From: Amphimedon queenslandica | Lineage: Eukaryota; Porifera; Demospongiae; Haplosclerida; Niphatidae | Direction: 5' to 3' | NCBI RefSeq assembly: GCF_000090795.2 | Contig: NW_003546528.1 | Coordinates: 9,900 to 35,045, forward strand | DNA length: 25,146 nt | In this document: positions 1 through 10,600 of the stretch, piece after piece | Numbering within the stretch: the stretch's first letter is position 1 | Layout: the number at the start of each line of letters is the position of its first letter | Made by a program: the position numbers and the translations under genes | The notes under the pieces: generated by a model | Databases searched by the model: none | What the model was told of the DNA's origin: nothing | Seen by the model: only the letters and a program-made list of their open reading frames with translations

Positions 1-419
1 AGTTTAACATTTTATTAAACAAAAAGCCAGGACATGACTATAAAAGCATATCATAAAAGTATATTACAAAGGGAAGATAAAACACTGGAAGACTTAATGA
101 AATTTCTGATTCAATTATAACTTGCTTTAAGGTAACAGTGTGTTCAATAGCTTAACCTTTATTCTACAATCAATAATAATACTGAAACTGTACAAGCTAA
201 CTGTACATGTGTACATGTACAAATAGAGCGAGAACATCTCATTATAACATGATCAGGCAAGAGGTCAGAATACCATTGAGTGTGTTCTTGTTGCAGAAGG
301 TTATATGGAGCAGGAGCCATTGTTGCAGTTATTGTTATTATTATTGTTAGGCTGAGGTCTTTAGAATGCTATCATTAACACTTTATAATAATTAAAAACA
401 GAATCCTATGGATTAGTAA

Positions 420-732
420 TTAATGGTTGACACTATTTGACTTGAGGGCATAAAGAAACACCTAAATCACAAAGACCTTTTACTTCTCCCTCTCTCTCTC
501 ACACACACACACACACACAGTTTCACGGGGTCAGGTCTCATCCTTTACCCTCTTCTCATTACAAAGCAGCCACTACTGCTCGAACCAGCTCACCACTACA
601 GCTAACACATTGCCATTATTATTATAATCTTACCCTGTACACGAGTGTCCCTGCTTCCCTTCGCTTCAGATACCCATCCACCAGGATTTGATCTCTGCTA
701 GCCACTTCTCCACGAGCTCCTCCACTAGACAT
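420..732 (-). CDS. Candidate small two-exon protein, unidentified
   Basis: An ATG at 732 opens a 33-codon exon (732-634) beginning MSSGGARGEVASRDQILVDG and ending at a clean GTAAGA donor. A phase-compatible acceptor (GTGATTTAG) lies before 461, and the frame then runs 13 codons to a TAA at 420, giving about 46 residues with basic, helix-prone sequence. I do not recognise the family. Other acceptors are possible and the second exon is a guess. A minus-strand AATAAA lies at about 14-19, so the transcript may reach the window edge. Inverted E2F-like sites sit about 110-135 bp upstream. It could also be a non-coding transcript or the first exon of a gene continuing beyond the window. Confidence 0.3.
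491..519. repeat. (TC)n(AC)n microsatellite
   Basis: Five TC dinucleotides run directly into about nine AC dinucleotides, in the putative intron of the small leftmost gene. It is simple sequence with no further structure visible. Confidence 0.9.
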
Positions 733-1117
733 GTTAACAATTATAGACTAGTCTCTCTCTCGCTGGCTCCTTTTGATGATCTATTCAACCAGAGTAGGCA
801 TGAACTGTGGAATGCATAATCGAATTGACAGCCACGCCTGCCCGTTCCCGCCAAATACCGCGGGAAAACAGAAGTACACTTAGTGCAGGGGTAGTGTCCC
901 CAAGCCCATAGAAAGGTTTATGAAAGAAAATCCAATACTAACAATAGAGCTAGGCGCCAAAACAACAGCTGGACTTATGGCATGCTACCAAGAGTAGACT
1001 GAACTCATGATCACCTTGTCACCTCAGTTGCTTTTATAGAGTCTATATTATCATTATAATTATTATGTTTATGAATAAAAACAGTATAAAAAGCATTGCT
1101 CTCTCTCGCTCTCTCCA
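733..1117. other. Intergenic region between small gene and CEP83 3' end
   Basis: No convincing coding exon is seen on either strand. The left part is the presumed promoter of the minus-strand small gene and holds the E2F-like pair. The right part is the presumed 3' UTR of CEP83, which is AT-rich and has no canonical AATAAA on the minus strand that I could find. Confidence 0.5.
845..867. promoter_or_regulatory. Inverted pair of E2F/DP-like sites
   Basis: TTCCCGCC at 845-852 and GCGGGAAA at 860-867 are facing copies of the E2F core (TTSSCGC), separated by 7 bp, in an otherwise AT-rich region. They lie 113-135 bp upstream of the candidate ATG at 732 on the minus strand, a normal promoter distance. 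The function is inferred from the motif only. Confidence 0.4.
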
Positions 1118-1418
1118 TTATTGACTAAGGTTACAACTGTCAGTAAACAATGCTAGGTCTCCCACTCCTCCAGTGCTCAGTCCTAGTTTACCATTAGTAA
1201 TGTCAGCAGTAGGATGAGGGGTGGACACTAGGAGGTGATGGAACTGTCTCTGTTGTCTTTGGAACTAGGAATTAATAAATCATCAGTTACTGTATTTAAG
1301 GAAGGGAATATTCATGTACATGTACATTATAATAGCTATGGACACCACTAGAGGTGACTGTCACTCACTGATAGTAACTGCTTCTTTAATAATCTCTTCT
1401 CTTCTTCTGCTGTTTTTC

Positions 1419-1461
<43 letters not shown>

Positions 1462-4400
1462 ATGGTGGCATGATTCATAAGAGTTGTACAGCAAAATGCA
1501 TATACTATATTTCCATTGTATCACACTATGACTACTATTTATACCTCAACTGTTCCTTCTCATTGGTAAAGTTCCTCTCATTAGTTGATACTGTGTCTAG
1601 TAGTTTCTTAATTTCACTTGATAAACTTTCATTCTCTCTCTTGAACTAACAATCATCCAATAAAATTAATAATAACAATCATTATATAATAAGTTACTTT
1701 TTCTTTTTTCTTTTTATTTGATTTTAATTTCTCCTCAAATTCTTTACATTTTTGTGTTAATTCTTTCTTAGATTCTTCCCACGATATCCTCACATCAGTC
1801 AACTCAGACCTAATAATAACAATAATAATAATAATAATAATAGGGCCTTCCCTCTCCTTTCCCTTTATTATTATTATTATTATCATTTGTATTTTTATAT
1901 AAGATATTTTTGTTGTTATAATAATAATAATAATAAAAATAAAAATAATAACAACAACTTTACAAAGTCCCTTAATTCTTACGTTAGTTTCTGCAGCTCC
2001 TTCTGGTTGCTATCAATGATCAGCTTAGCTTCAGTCTGCTGGTGGCTCAGTTGATGATGGAGTATCTGACACTTTTCCCTCTCTTCCTTCAACTGAGTCT
2101 CTACCTCACTTAACTCATTTTCAACTCTACACAACAACACATAATTATACATTAGTACATGTAGATCTACTACTGTCAGATCTAGAGGGAGTTTAGGAGA
2201 CTTAATTTGGTCTCTCTGGGTGTCCTTCAGTCTCCCATTGTACATGTACAGTGTATAATTCTTGTCATTACTTTTCCTTTTCTTGTGTCAGTGATTGCTT
2301 GAGTTGTCTTAGTTCTTTCAGTTCTGATAATTCCTTCATAAATAATGAATATAATAATGATGATGATGATGATGTTACTTTGTCATTTTTTGATAATGTG
2401 ATATTTTTTTCAGCTAATTCCTTCCTCAATACCTCACACTCGCCCTCCAATGAGACCTAATGTGCAGGAAATGTGGAGAATCCTCTGCTACTGTATAATC
2501 ATTTCAGGTCATTTGTACCTTCTCTGCTTCAGTGGTCATTAGCTGATCTTGTAAGTTTGACAGTTTCACTTCAAACTCTTGAGTCTTCAACAAAAATGCA
2601 CTAAACACATGAACAGTAATTAATGCAGTGCTATGATGCAACTTCACTCAGTGTACATCATTATAGGTATATGTACCTCTGTGTGTTTGTTAGTTGTTGT
2701 TCAGAGTCTCCTCTCTCCTTCTCTGCCTGTACTGCTCTCTCTAATTCATCTTGTCTCACTTTATCCTTTATCAGCATAACCTCCCTCGTCTTTATTATTA
2801 TTATTATTATTATTATAAGTTGTAAGATGTATAGTAATTATACTTTATCATTTAAAGCTGATTCCAGTTGCTGTATGATCAGTGAGAGGTTCTCAGTCTG
2901 TGCTTTGTACTGATCCACTTCTTTCATGTACTTCACCTTCTCATTTTGAACTGACTGGACCTCCTTCAAATTACTATAACAACAAGAAATAAATAAATAA
3001 ATTAATTAATTAATAAATACGAACAAGAGTATATTCACATACTTTAATAATAGTTCATCTTTCATCTTCTCCTGCTGGTGGATCACTTCATCACATTTCC
3101 TAATACAGAAAGATAAGGACATACACTCTACATATACATACAGTACCTCTGTGACATGAGGAGATCATTTTGTAGTTTAGTCAGTTCATCTGTTAGTCTT
3201 ACTGATTCCCTCTGTGTCTCTTCATGATCTCTTTCTATTCTCTTAAGGTGAGCAGTTAGACTCAGTTTATCTGATGATAGCTGCTCAACTATTCCTTCAT
3301 ATTCCACTGACTTCTGCTTCAACACTGACACCTCCTACAGTACATCAATAAGAGTATTCAATCACATTGGGCCATGATTGGGGTCCACTCCACCATATAA
3401 TGTGTCTCTGTCTGTGTGGTATATTTACTTGTATTTTGTTAGTCTGAGCATCAGTTAGTTTTAATTTGAGGGACTTGTTCTCCTCCAGCAGCTCCTTAAC
3501 CTGTTCTTCCAGCTATAAGGAGGTAGAGAGGTTAATTCATCATGAGGTTGGTCATTACAGTGTTGTTTTGTCTCTGTAGTGTCCTAACTCGCTGTATTTC
3601 ACTGGGTATGTCCCTCTCCAGTTTCAAACTGTACTCTCTCACTTTATCTCTTAACAGTGACAGCTGTGAGAGAACACATTTTTAATTACAATCATAAATG
3701 GAATACATTATACATTATAGTTACCTGACTGTGGTGTTCTTTAGCTATTTCCCTTGATCTTAGATCAGTGCTACTCTATTAGTAATAATAATGATGTGAA
3801 TAAATAAACATTAGGTGTACATGTATAGGATTCCATTCTTAATGGTACATGTATAACTGTTACTTTGAGTGAAGTGTATTCTAATTTCATGAAGTCATAA
3901 GCTCTCTTTAACTGAACAATTTCACTATAGCAAACGTATTATAAATAAATAAACAAACAAACAAACAAACAAATAAATAAATAAGTGGTTATACTTACTC
4001 ATTTCTAACTTCAACTTCCATTTCTAGTTCCTCAATGCGCTAAAGAGAAGGAATGCAGTTGATACAGGTAGCAGCATATGGAATTACATGTACATGTACA
4101 TTACGTACTTTTCTGTAGGTCTCCTCCAGTTCTTCAGTTATCGTTTGTTGAAGTTTTGCCATTTTATGAGGATCCATTACCTGATAATGAAGATCAATAA
4201 GCATCATGATTTCACTTTTATCTCACTCACTCTTCTTTGAAGGTGTTCACACTCTGTAATCTTGTCGTCTCTCTCTTGCTGTAACTGTCTTATGATCTCC
4301 TCTGATTTGACCACTAGTTGAGTATAGTTCTTACTAGAAACTGCTTCTTCTTCTCTGGCCTTATCATACATCTGTACCAAAAAGAAACATCAAAAACAAT

Positions 4401-4538
4401 TCCTGATGATTCCACCTGTTGCAGTCTGAGGTATTCTTTTTGTAAAGTTTCAAAGTTGTTCATGTGTTGCTCTAGCCTCTGGTTGTGGTCCTGTAGGAGA
4501 GTCCTCGCGAAGGATTGATCACTTGTTAGCGACTCCAT
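1118..4538 (-). CDS. CEP83: Centrosomal protein of 83 kDa (CCDC41 homologue), 20 exons
   Basis: In other animals CEP83 is a distal-appendage protein that docks the mother centriole to membrane and starts ciliogenesis. I spliced 20 phase-consistent exons: 4538-4416, 4371-4231, 4180-4109, 4039-3999, 3924-3864, 3775-3725, 3663-3559, 3512-3429, 3334-3147, 3099-3043, 2973-2844, 2789-2677, 2600-2519, 2456-2379, 2333-2272, 2126-1983, 1809-1698, 1645-1545, 1417-1369 and 1264-1118. The result is about 646 residues, against 701 in human. It is almost all heptad-rich coiled coil. Three blocks match my memory of human CEP83: residues ~12-40 (LLQDHNQRLEQHMNNFETLQ), residues ~90-115 (DPHKMAKLQQTITEELEE, human PQKLELLRAQIQQELE), and the C-terminal FQRQQRQFHHLLVSTP (human IQRRHNEFRSLILVP). 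The ATG at 4538 is the first in frame. Introns are mostly 45-100 bp. The 2789 acceptor is weak (AAAG), so that boundary is less sure. Confidence 0.82.
1424..1457. repeat. (AG)n microsatellite, acting as (CT)n before a CEP83 acceptor
   Basis: About 17 AG dinucleotides on the plus strand read as (CT)n on the CEP83 strand, directly upstream of TTTTAG at the 3' splice site preceding the exon that starts at 1417. The microsatellite therefore supplies the polypyrimidine tract. Confidence 0.85.
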
Positions 4539-4641
4539 TTTGTTGAATTTCACTTGTTCGTTGCCATGACTATCCGGATACTCATTAGTCAATCTCCGTA
4601 TACTCAATACCCACGTGCTATTGTATTGGCTAAAAGAAGAG
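4539..4641. promoter_or_regulatory. Compact bidirectional promoter, CEP83 / PIN-helicase
   Basis: Only 103 bp separate the two divergent start codons, so both 5' UTRs and the promoter core must fit here or overlap the genes. Visible elements are an imperfect RFX X-box (4560-4573), a CACGTG E-box (4612-4617) and an inverted CCAAT box (ATTGG, 4625-4629). There is no good TATA box. Shared regulation is inferred from arrangement and motifs. Confidence 0.6.
4560..4573. promoter_or_regulatory. Imperfect RFX X-box
   Basis: GTTGCCATGACTAT matches the ideal symmetrical X-box GTTGCCATGGCAAC at 11 of 14 positions, with the left half-site perfect. It ends 22 bp upstream of the CEP83 ATG. RFX factors control many ciliary genes in animals, so the position in front of a distal-appendage gene is meaningful, but the right half-site is degenerate. 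Confidence 0.45.
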
Positions 4642-7600
4642 ATGGCGAATGGTTCTCCTTCCTCGGGGCTTGATAGACTCCTCTCAGGAAGGAGCAGTGA
4701 GTTCAGATGGTACATACGCCGTTCTCACAAGCTTAAGGTCGCCACCAAACTCTCAGAGATGGTCACAGCAGCGCTGACCCTGGGGACAGACCCCACTCTG
4801 CTGGTAGACCTGCAGCCATTGCTCCAATGGATCTCTCCTCCAGTATGTGAGGACGCCATTAGTGAGACTCTACTAGGAGAGAGACTCACTCGTTTCGTGC
4901 TAGGAATCCGCTCCCTAGCCTGTGACCCTGTCTTCCTAATCCCTCCAGCCCATGGGTCCCAGCTAACTGACTTCAATCTCCTCCTGTCAGTTTTAAAAGA
5001 CGATTATATTCACAAGCTCTCCATCTATTCTGATTACCGGAGATTCCGTTACACCAACGACTCCATTAACCCTTTAATCCACCGACAGATATTCCAGACA
5101 CTTCTCTCTCTTGGTGTCACCGTTATCCAGTGTATTGATCATCCTCTGGTCGAGGTGTATCGGTTCTTTGAAAAGGGCGGAGTTTGTGGAATCCTCTCCG
5201 ATAACCCTGACTTTGCGCTTCTTTCTGAAATTAGATTCATTGATTTGCTGGACTTTGATCTTGAGCGAGCGTTAAAGAGAGTCATTGTTCATGAGACTGA
5301 AGAGAAAGAAGCTGCCCTCATTAAAGTATATGAGGTCCATTACTTCTATACAACTCTTGAGGTGTTACTGGGGCAGCTGAATTTATCAGTAGAGCAGCTA
5401 ATTGATGCAGCCCTTCTGTCTGGCAATGGATACACTTCACACCTCAACTCTCTTTATAAAATGGACTCCTACATTAACTTGAAGACTAGCAGCAGGAGCA
5501 AGGACAGGCAATTTGAAGATGTTTGCAGTTTTGTTCGTATTGCTGACTCATCACCTTTATTTGAGTTACATGAAGATCTTGTTCATGTGATGGATACCGT
5601 CCCGTGTTACAATGCAGCTGTATCTCGGTCAGTCTCTCTATATGTTAATACTGTAGGCTCCTCCCTCCCTCCTCCTGCTGGTAACTCAATGTTGTTCTGG
5701 GTAGTTAAGATGATTTCACTCAATAAGCTCTCAAATGTCATTCATTCATTAGTTCATTCAGGTAAACTGCTCTCTCTCTCTCTCAATTCTTTGTCTAAAG
5801 TTACATGCACATGTGGTTTAGTAGTAATCTTGACACTTATTTTTCTGCCAAAAGTGAACCGTGAGATTCTAATTAAACCACAAAATTATGCTGTACATGT
5901 ACATGTACATGTATAATCAATTGTGCTTCTAACTACACGTGTACATGTATTTATTAGAAGTTAACATGTGTACACATGTAGATAAACTAAAATTAAGTTT
6001 CATTATGTGTATACTCCTAATGGTGTCATTCATTATATGCTATACACTAGGTGTCTACTGGAAGCCTCCATTATTTGAAAGCATTGCTGTCGGTCGAGTA
6101 TCAATCCATGACCTCCTCCAGCCCGTGAGGCTCTCTCTCTACCGGCTCTTAGGATTGGACTCTGTGACCGAGTATGGGAGCACTTCCCAGAGAACCTTCC
6201 AAGAGACTAAAGTTAAAGTTCGTACGGACGAGAACCGAAGGGATCCTGATGACATCCTCCAGTTTATACTGGACCTGGGGGACAGGCCTGCTGTGGAAAG
6301 GGTAGGAGTCATGTTTAATCTTTTGATTAATGGAGCCTTAGAAGTAAAGAGAATCCAATTAAGTGAATCATTAATTAATCTAAAAGAGGAGACACTCCTC
6401 CATTATTCAGTTGTAGCGTTGTCTTTATATTTATACGGACGTCACGTGTCTCAGTCACCCGGTGAAGTGGATGGACTGGTAGAGTTCTCCCTAGCAGAGG
6501 CACTGGGTTTCAATGGTACTCTAATCACTGAGAGACCCAATGAGAGAGCACTGACGATATCTGTTTGGTTCTCACACACACTGGACACTCTTTGTCATTT
6601 TTGTGACATCCTTTCTCTCTCTGGCTCTCTCCCTGACCCTCTCTCTCTCTTCAAACCTTTAGCAGCTGCTCCTGTAATAGAGTCTCATTTAAACTCGCAC
6701 TCTCCTAATTTCACTAACTGCTCTCTTAATGGCTCCTGCTCCCTCTCACTCCTTCCTTCTGTTAAGTTACTAAGATCTTCTTGCTCTACCTCCAGTAATG
6801 GCAGTCTCAGCTCAGTGTCCAGTCCTCTATATATTGTAGAGCTGTTTGTTCAAGCGTTGAATGAGGTACGGGAGTCAGGGCTTAAAAGTTGCTGCTCTTT
6901 AGACAGGAGGAGATGGAGAGAAGTGCAACAAACAGGAGATAAAAATGGTGTCTCTAAAGAAGCTCTTAACTCCAGAACAGCTCCTTGTTCATCAGATTCA
7001 AGGACAGCTGGTCCGTTATCTATTAATGAGCACCAGGACAGGATCATCAGTACTATATACAGTCACACTGTTACCTGTATCGTGGGGGAGGCTGGGTGTG
7101 GCAAGTCCAGTATGGTTCCTCAGTTTATTTTTGATGCTGTCCCCTCTTCTAATATTATCATTGCTCAGCCTCGTTGCATAGCAACCATGGGTCTCGCTAA
7201 GAGGGTATCGTCCCAGAGAGGTGAGGCCTGTGGGGGTGTGGTCGGGTATTGTGTGGGTGGACATAAAGTGGTTTCAAAAAGGACAGCCATCACCTATTGC
7301 ACAGCTGGATACTTACTGAAGGTAATGAACTAATTATAATGATTAGTGTGTGTCTTAATGTACATCAGGAAATGTAATAAAATTTAAATTTTTCTCCTTT
7401 TCAATTTTGGCCTGAGGCCTTATACTGTAGTGCAGGGACTTTGGCCTGATTTTGAGCAACTTTAAAAATTTGTAAAATCTAAATTTGATCAGAACCAGCT
7501 CAAAGCTCATGTACTGTATCTGCATCAGATCATTACTATTACTCCTCTTTCTCTCTCTACAGAAGCTCTCCTACCATCCCCTTCAGATCAGGAAGTATTC

Positions 7601-10600
7601 TCACATTATTTTGGACGAGGTTCATGAGAGATCCATTGATGCTGACTTCATTTTGCTGCTGGTCCGTAAACTAGTCAAAGAACTGTCGCCATCAACTAAA
7701 ATAGTCCTGATGTCAGCCACAATGCAGGGCCCCCTCTTCACTAATTACTTTAAGGAGGTTTTTGATAAAGTTTCAGAACCTATTTTTGTTGGCGCTAGAT
7801 GCTGCAAAGTCGAAGAATACTTTGTCGATCAACTTCCTTGGCTTTTAGAGACCACACCCACTTCAGAACTGAGTAAAGAGCAGGTATTTTGCAGTCGAGC
7901 CATACAGCTGTACTGTCAAGATGTCAATCGCCTATCACTGACAAGAGACACCAATCCTCCAGTGATTAGTCCCCCTATGCAGATGCTTTGTTGTGAGCTT
8001 ATCGTCTATTGTTCTGTTAAAGGTACAGCTATGCTGGTATTCCTGCCAGGGATTAATGAAATACTGGACTATCATGAGATATTGACACAAGAGCTTCAGA
8101 AGAGAAATATAGAGGAAGAGTACAATATCTATGTCCTTCACTCCCAGGTATCTATTGAAGAACAATACCAGATCCTCTCACCTCCACCTCCCAATAAAAC
8201 TAATGTCATCCTTTCTACCAACATTGCCGAGAGCTCTCTCACAATCCCGGCTCTACGAGTCATTGTTAATTTTGGTATCTCCAAGGTTCCTTGTTACAAT
8301 CACAAGCAGAAGATGACTTGTCTGGTTCGGTCCTGGTGCTCCAAGGCAGCCTGTGCTCAAAGGAGTGGGCGGGTGGGACGAGTGTCTGAAGGGATAGCAA
8401 TACACTTGTTCCCTAGTTCATTCTACCATCATGTCCTCTCAGATTATAACCCAGCAGAAATGCACACCACTCCCCTTGGTAAGCTCCTCCTTCGGGCGAG
8501 ACAGTTAGGAGAGGAGATTGGTGTAACTAGGCCCTCCATTCTATTGAAGCAGACTATAGAGCCTCCGTCATTGCTACAGATTGAGTATGCTTTACAAGAG
8601 CTAGTATCAATAGGGGCCATTGTGACTGATCTTAATTACGAACTATCAGAAGTAGCTGATATCACTATACTGGGTCAGTTCAGCCTCTCTCTCCCTCTAG
8701 ACCTTGAACTCTCTCGGCTCGTGTTTCTCGGACTATACTTTGGGTGTCCAGTCGAAGCTGTTGTCATAGCAACAAGTATTTCGCTGTCCCATGATCCATT
8801 CCTAATGCCATCCAAAGTGTTCATAAAGTCCCAGGACTCATTCAAGGAGGCACTGGCAGAGAGTACGGCCTCTCGTTTTAAATACGATGATGATAGATAC
8901 AGTGATGCACTAATGATCTGTTCTGTGTTCAAGGAATGGTGTAGTTATTATTATCATAAGTATTCCAGTAAAGGTTGGTCATACTGCAAGTCAATGTCAC
9001 ATTTCTCAGCTAAGAATTCACTCAGCTATTACCGCTTCTCCCTACTCCTGACACTGGTATCCTCAACTGCTGATAAATTACTTGATTCAATTCCAATTGG
9101 TTCGGATCACTACAAGTCGATTGATTCTGTAGCAAAGTTGACACGAGACCCTCCAAGAGATGAGATCTCATTCTGTGAGAATGACTCCATTGTCCTTGCT
9201 CTGGTTGTGGCCTCCTTTATAGACAGCGTCTTGATTGGTAAGAGAAGGATTGACAGTTTCCTCCAGCAGGAGAGAAAGGTGGCCAGACAAGCGAGAGACC
9301 TCATTGACTTCTCTCACATGAACCAAAAGGCATCGTTGGTCACGATGTGTTCAAAGAATGTCTCTCAGAACACGCTCAAGTCGACCGTTTCATCAATCCT
9401 ACCACCACCTTGCTCCCTTGAATTCATGATATCCTCTGGAATGGGTGTGGTTCAAGTCAAGGCTCCACCCCCTAACATGACGATAGAGCAATCTTTGTTG
9501 TTTCTGTGGCAATTTTGTGAGAGACGCCATCGCTGGAAGACAGAAGAAGGGTCTGTCCCTCTCTCTGCTCCTTTCTCTCCTTTTGAAGTCTCATGGTTCA
9601 GGTTCAACTCATCCTATGATAAGGTGTTTACTCCGGTTTGGAGGAACCGCTCCAGTTTTGTTGTCAATTATTCAAAGTCTCCGCCTCCTTTTTTGGGCGT
9701 GGCCACTAACATTACCGGCGGGGAAGTTACAGGTACATGTAAAGGGCGTGGCCTCACTCTCCTCCCCTCACTTAGAGACAGTAAAATGGCAGCTATACTA
9801 TTACTGGCATTCCAGTCATTCCAATCCTCCATTCAGCTCTGTACCAATGGGGAAGAGATCACTGCATTTAAGATTAATTCAGTTGAACTGGATTTTAAGG
9901 AATGGCAGAAGATCCTACCACAAGATCTTAAGATAATAAATAAACTTAGAACTGAACTCTCTATTCTTCTCTCAAAGACAGATCCTAGCCTTCAGCTTCC
10001 ATTAAGAGAAATGAAACAGATTCAACATCTTTTATCAATCATAGCAGATATTGATTCATGTCCTACACTAACTGAAGACACTGTGATCCAGTCTGATTGC
10101 TTCACTGATGATTCTAACCATCAGCCATTCTATCCTCTCCTCAAGTGCTCACTGATTGACTGCTGTGAACCTAATAAAGACAATATTATTATTGTCAGTC
10201 GAAATATTGATGATGAGGAGAAGGAGGATGTCTGTAAAGAGAAGCTTGGCAGTTGTGATAAAGAAGGTGCAGTTGTAAGAGGAGGAGGAAGAGTACAGGT
10301 TCATAATGGAGGCATGGAAGTTAAAGAAAGGATTGATAGTAATAGAGAAATCAGAAAAGAAAAGATTGACACTAAAGGTGAAAATGACAAAGTTACTGTA
10401 CAGTGCAAACCCAAGCCTCCTTCAATTGAAGGCGATAGAATAACAGCTAATGGAGGAACCACTCCTTTAACAGCTAATGGAGGAACCACTCTAGTAAGAG
10501 CTAATGGAGGAACCACTCCTTTAACAGCTAATGGAGGAACCACTCTAGTAAGAGCTAATGGAGGTACCCCTCTAGTAAGAGCTAATGGAGGAGCCACTCC

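Noticed and set aside
565-600. GGTTCGAGC on the minus strand, resembling a tRNA B box
   Set aside because: The B box lacks the trailing CC, and no A box or cloverleaf can be formed around it.
4725-4976. Minus-strand open frame opposite the PIN-like exon
   Set aside because: It overlaps a coding exon with family similarity on the plus strand; composition shadow only.
5939-6050. Open sequence upstream of exon 2 of the PIN-helicase gene
   Set aside because: It is intron 1 read through; a clean acceptor at 6050 and a phase match to the donor at 5761 restore the FAM120-like reading.
7385-7500. GGCCTGAGGCC palindrome and AATTTAAA-rich sequence in helicase intron 2, possible mobile element
   Set aside because: No matching terminal repeats or target-site duplication could be found.
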